From assembly GCA_021777365.1 (NCBI GenBank), contig JAJYDP010000260.1:1-6989 (forward strand): a DNA stretch of 6,989 nt. The letters are read 5' to 3'. The stretch is from Chloroflexota bacterium (lineage in GTDB: Bacteria; Chloroflexota; Limnocylindria; Limnocylindrales; CSP1-4). The position numbers were made by a program, and so were the translations under genes. The notes below the pieces were generated by a model. That model saw nothing but the letters and a program-made list of their open reading frames with translations, was not told the origin of the DNA and did not search any database. Shown piece after piece: positions 5,989 to 6,989 of the stretch (positions are counted from its first letter, which is position 1; each line of letters opens with the position of its first letter).

Positions 5989-6894
5989 TCACCGGCTCGT
6001 CCGCCCGGTCGACAGGGCGGAAAGGGCCCGCAGCAGCATCTCGTCCGGGACGCGGTCGAGTGCCGGCACGGTCCGGGCGAGTTCGCCGGGCGCCATCCGG
6101 GCCGCGAGGCCGGCCAGGCGGTCGATGGCGCGCACCAGGGCTTCGAGGTCGGCCAGCAGGGTGCCGGACGCCGCGACCGCGGGATCCGCGGGCGCCTCCA
6201 GCGCTGCCTCGCGAACCGTCCCGATGGTCCTGCGGACCGCCTCGACGGCGGGATGCTCCGCGCGTGCCCGCCGGCGGCCGATCGCCAGCACTGCCAGCCG
6301 TCCGGGATCCGAGATCGCCCGCCATGCCGCTCCGGGAGGACCGCGGCGTCCGGCGCGACGGACCCCCGGCACGCGCTCCGCGAGCCCGCGCGCGACGCAT
6401 TCCTCGAGTGCCAGGCTGGTCGCGCGGTGGCTGAGGCCGACTGCGAGCCGGACCTCGCGCTCGCTGCAGGCGTCGAGCCGCGCCACGAGGTGCGCATGTA
6501 CCCGGGCGACGGCGGGAGCGAGACCCAGGTCGACGTCCAGCGTCTCCCAGGCGGGCGCCAGCCGCCGCCAGGCGGATCCATCGGTGCCGTCTGCATACGC
6601 GCGGTCCGTGACCCCCTGGACGCGAGTCGCCTCGAGGCCGGATGCGCGCCCGCCGGCCGCTTCCCGAGCACGCGCACGCGCCGCGTCACCGGTGACCGGG
6701 GCCGGCGCGGCTACCGGGCCCGTGCCGGCCGCCGCAGGAGCGACGCCGCGCGCCCGGACGGGGGAACGCGGAGCCGGCGTACCCGCCGGACGGGCTGCCA
6801 CGGGCGCGCGGAGCGGAGCGCGGGCGGCGGGGCCTGCCCACACGGCCCAATCCTGCTCTTGGGAAGTAGCCTGTTTCAGCGACTCGCCTGCCAT
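5989..6894 (-). CDS. GbsR/MarR-like winged-helix transcriptional regulator
   Basis: 301 residues. Residues about 119-195 look like the GbsR branch of MarR-type regulators: LDVDLGLAPAVARVHAHL, then helix-turn-helix ACSEREVRLAVGLSHRATSLALEECVARGLAERV (142-175) and a basic wing RRAGRRGPPGAAWRAI (179-194). After it come long helices (about 196-290), which in this family usually carry dimerisation. Residues 1-115 are a low-complexity Ala/Pro/Arg/Gly stretch, odd for the family, which normally starts just before the LGLAPAV-like segment. The start at 6894 is supported by GGAG (6902-6905) with 7 nt spacing and by a TGATG overlap with an upstream frame; a start further inside cannot be ruled out. The targets are unknown: the neighbouring glycosylase gene converges on it, so it is probably not co-transcribed with it. 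I recognise the fold class, not the gene. Confidence 0.65.
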   Translation of the reverse strand: MAGESLKQATSQEQDWAVWAGPAARAPLRAPVAARPAGTPAPRSPVRARGVAPAAAGTGPVAAPAPVTGDAARARAREAAGGRASGLEATRVQGVTDRAYADGTDGSAWRRLAPAWETLDVDLGLAPAVARVHAHLVARLDACSEREVRLAVGLSHRATSLALEECVARGLAERVPGVRRAGRRGPPGAAWRAISDPGRLAVLAIGRRRARAEHPAVEAVRRTIGTVREAALEAPADPAVAASGTLLADLEALVRAIDRLAGLAARMAPGELARTVPALDRVPDEMLLRALSALSTGRTSR

Positions 6895-6989
6895 CAGCCA
6901 TCTCCGACGTCCGGCTCACGGCGCCCGCCCCGCCCTGCCTCACGGGCGCTCACCGAGAAGCTCGGAGCCTGCGAGGCGGCCATCCTGCG
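6894..6989 (-). CDS. Possible 3' end of an upstream gene or short ORF (cut by window)
   Basis: One minus-strand frame is open from the right edge to a TGA at 6896-6894 that shares its A with the regulator's ATG (TGATG), the usual form of translational coupling. It reads RRMAASQAPSFSVSAREA and on to EPDVGDG before the stop. It could be the C-terminus of a gene beyond the window or a 29-residue ORF from the ATG inside it. Other frames here are also open to the edge before stopping, so the choice rests only on the overlap. No family is recognisable. Confidence 0.25.
   Translation of the reverse strand, partial: RRMAASQAPSFSVSAREAGRGGRREPDVGDG
6902..6905 (-). promoter_or_regulatory. Ribosome binding site of the GbsR-like gene
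   Basis: GGAG on the minus strand, 7 nt before the ATG at 6894. It supports the long N-terminal reading of the regulator despite that region's low complexity. Confidence 0.55.

Noticed and set aside
5523..6434. Plus-strand open frame running from the glycosylase across the palindrome into the regulator
   Set aside because: Arg/Gly/Pro-rich shadow that overlaps two better supported genes and has no motif.

Overview
The window is very GC-rich bacterial DNA, roughly 70% or more by eye, and tightly packed with protein genes. No RNA genes, mobile elements, CRISPR arrays or phage genes are visible. The gene set points to a GC-rich bacterium such as a Chloroflexota lineage: a two-subunit PLP synthase (PdxS/PdxT), a Ycf45/SpoIIIAA-like ATPase, a family 5 uracil-DNA glycosylase and a GbsR-like regulator. 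The ATPase family is well known in Cyanobacteria and also occurs in Chloroflexota. The phylum is an inference from gene content and composition, not a demonstrated placement.

The left two thirds is one minus-strand operon, read from about 4960 down past base 1. Its order is pdxS (4822-3935), pdxT (3906-3190), a tandem GNAT-type acetyltransferase (3193-2141) and a large ATPase (2120 to beyond the left edge). Spacing is 28 nt, then a 4-nt ATGA overlap, then 20 nt, so the four are probably co-transcribed. PdxS and PdxT together make pyridoxal 5'-phosphate. The other two genes have no obvious link to vitamin B6.

A 305-bp gap (4823-5127) separates pdxS from a divergent uracil-DNA glycosylase gene (5128-5964, plus strand). 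On the pdxS side it holds a plausible extended -10 element. A transcript starting there would have a 5' leader able to fold into a branched structure closed by a perfect 9-bp helix. This is the most interesting non-coding signal in the window.

The glycosylase gene converges on a minus-strand GbsR/MarR-like regulator gene (6894-5989). The 24-bp gap between them is almost filled by a perfect 22-bp GC palindrome that could act as a two-way terminator. The regulator start overlaps a TGA stop (TGATG), which hints at another co-directional gene running off the right edge.

I found no clear new defence or mobile system. The best leads are the pdxS leader, the ATPase's unusually long aromatic-rich and acidic linker, and the unexplained pairing of PLP synthase with a degenerate tandem GNAT protein and this ATPase.
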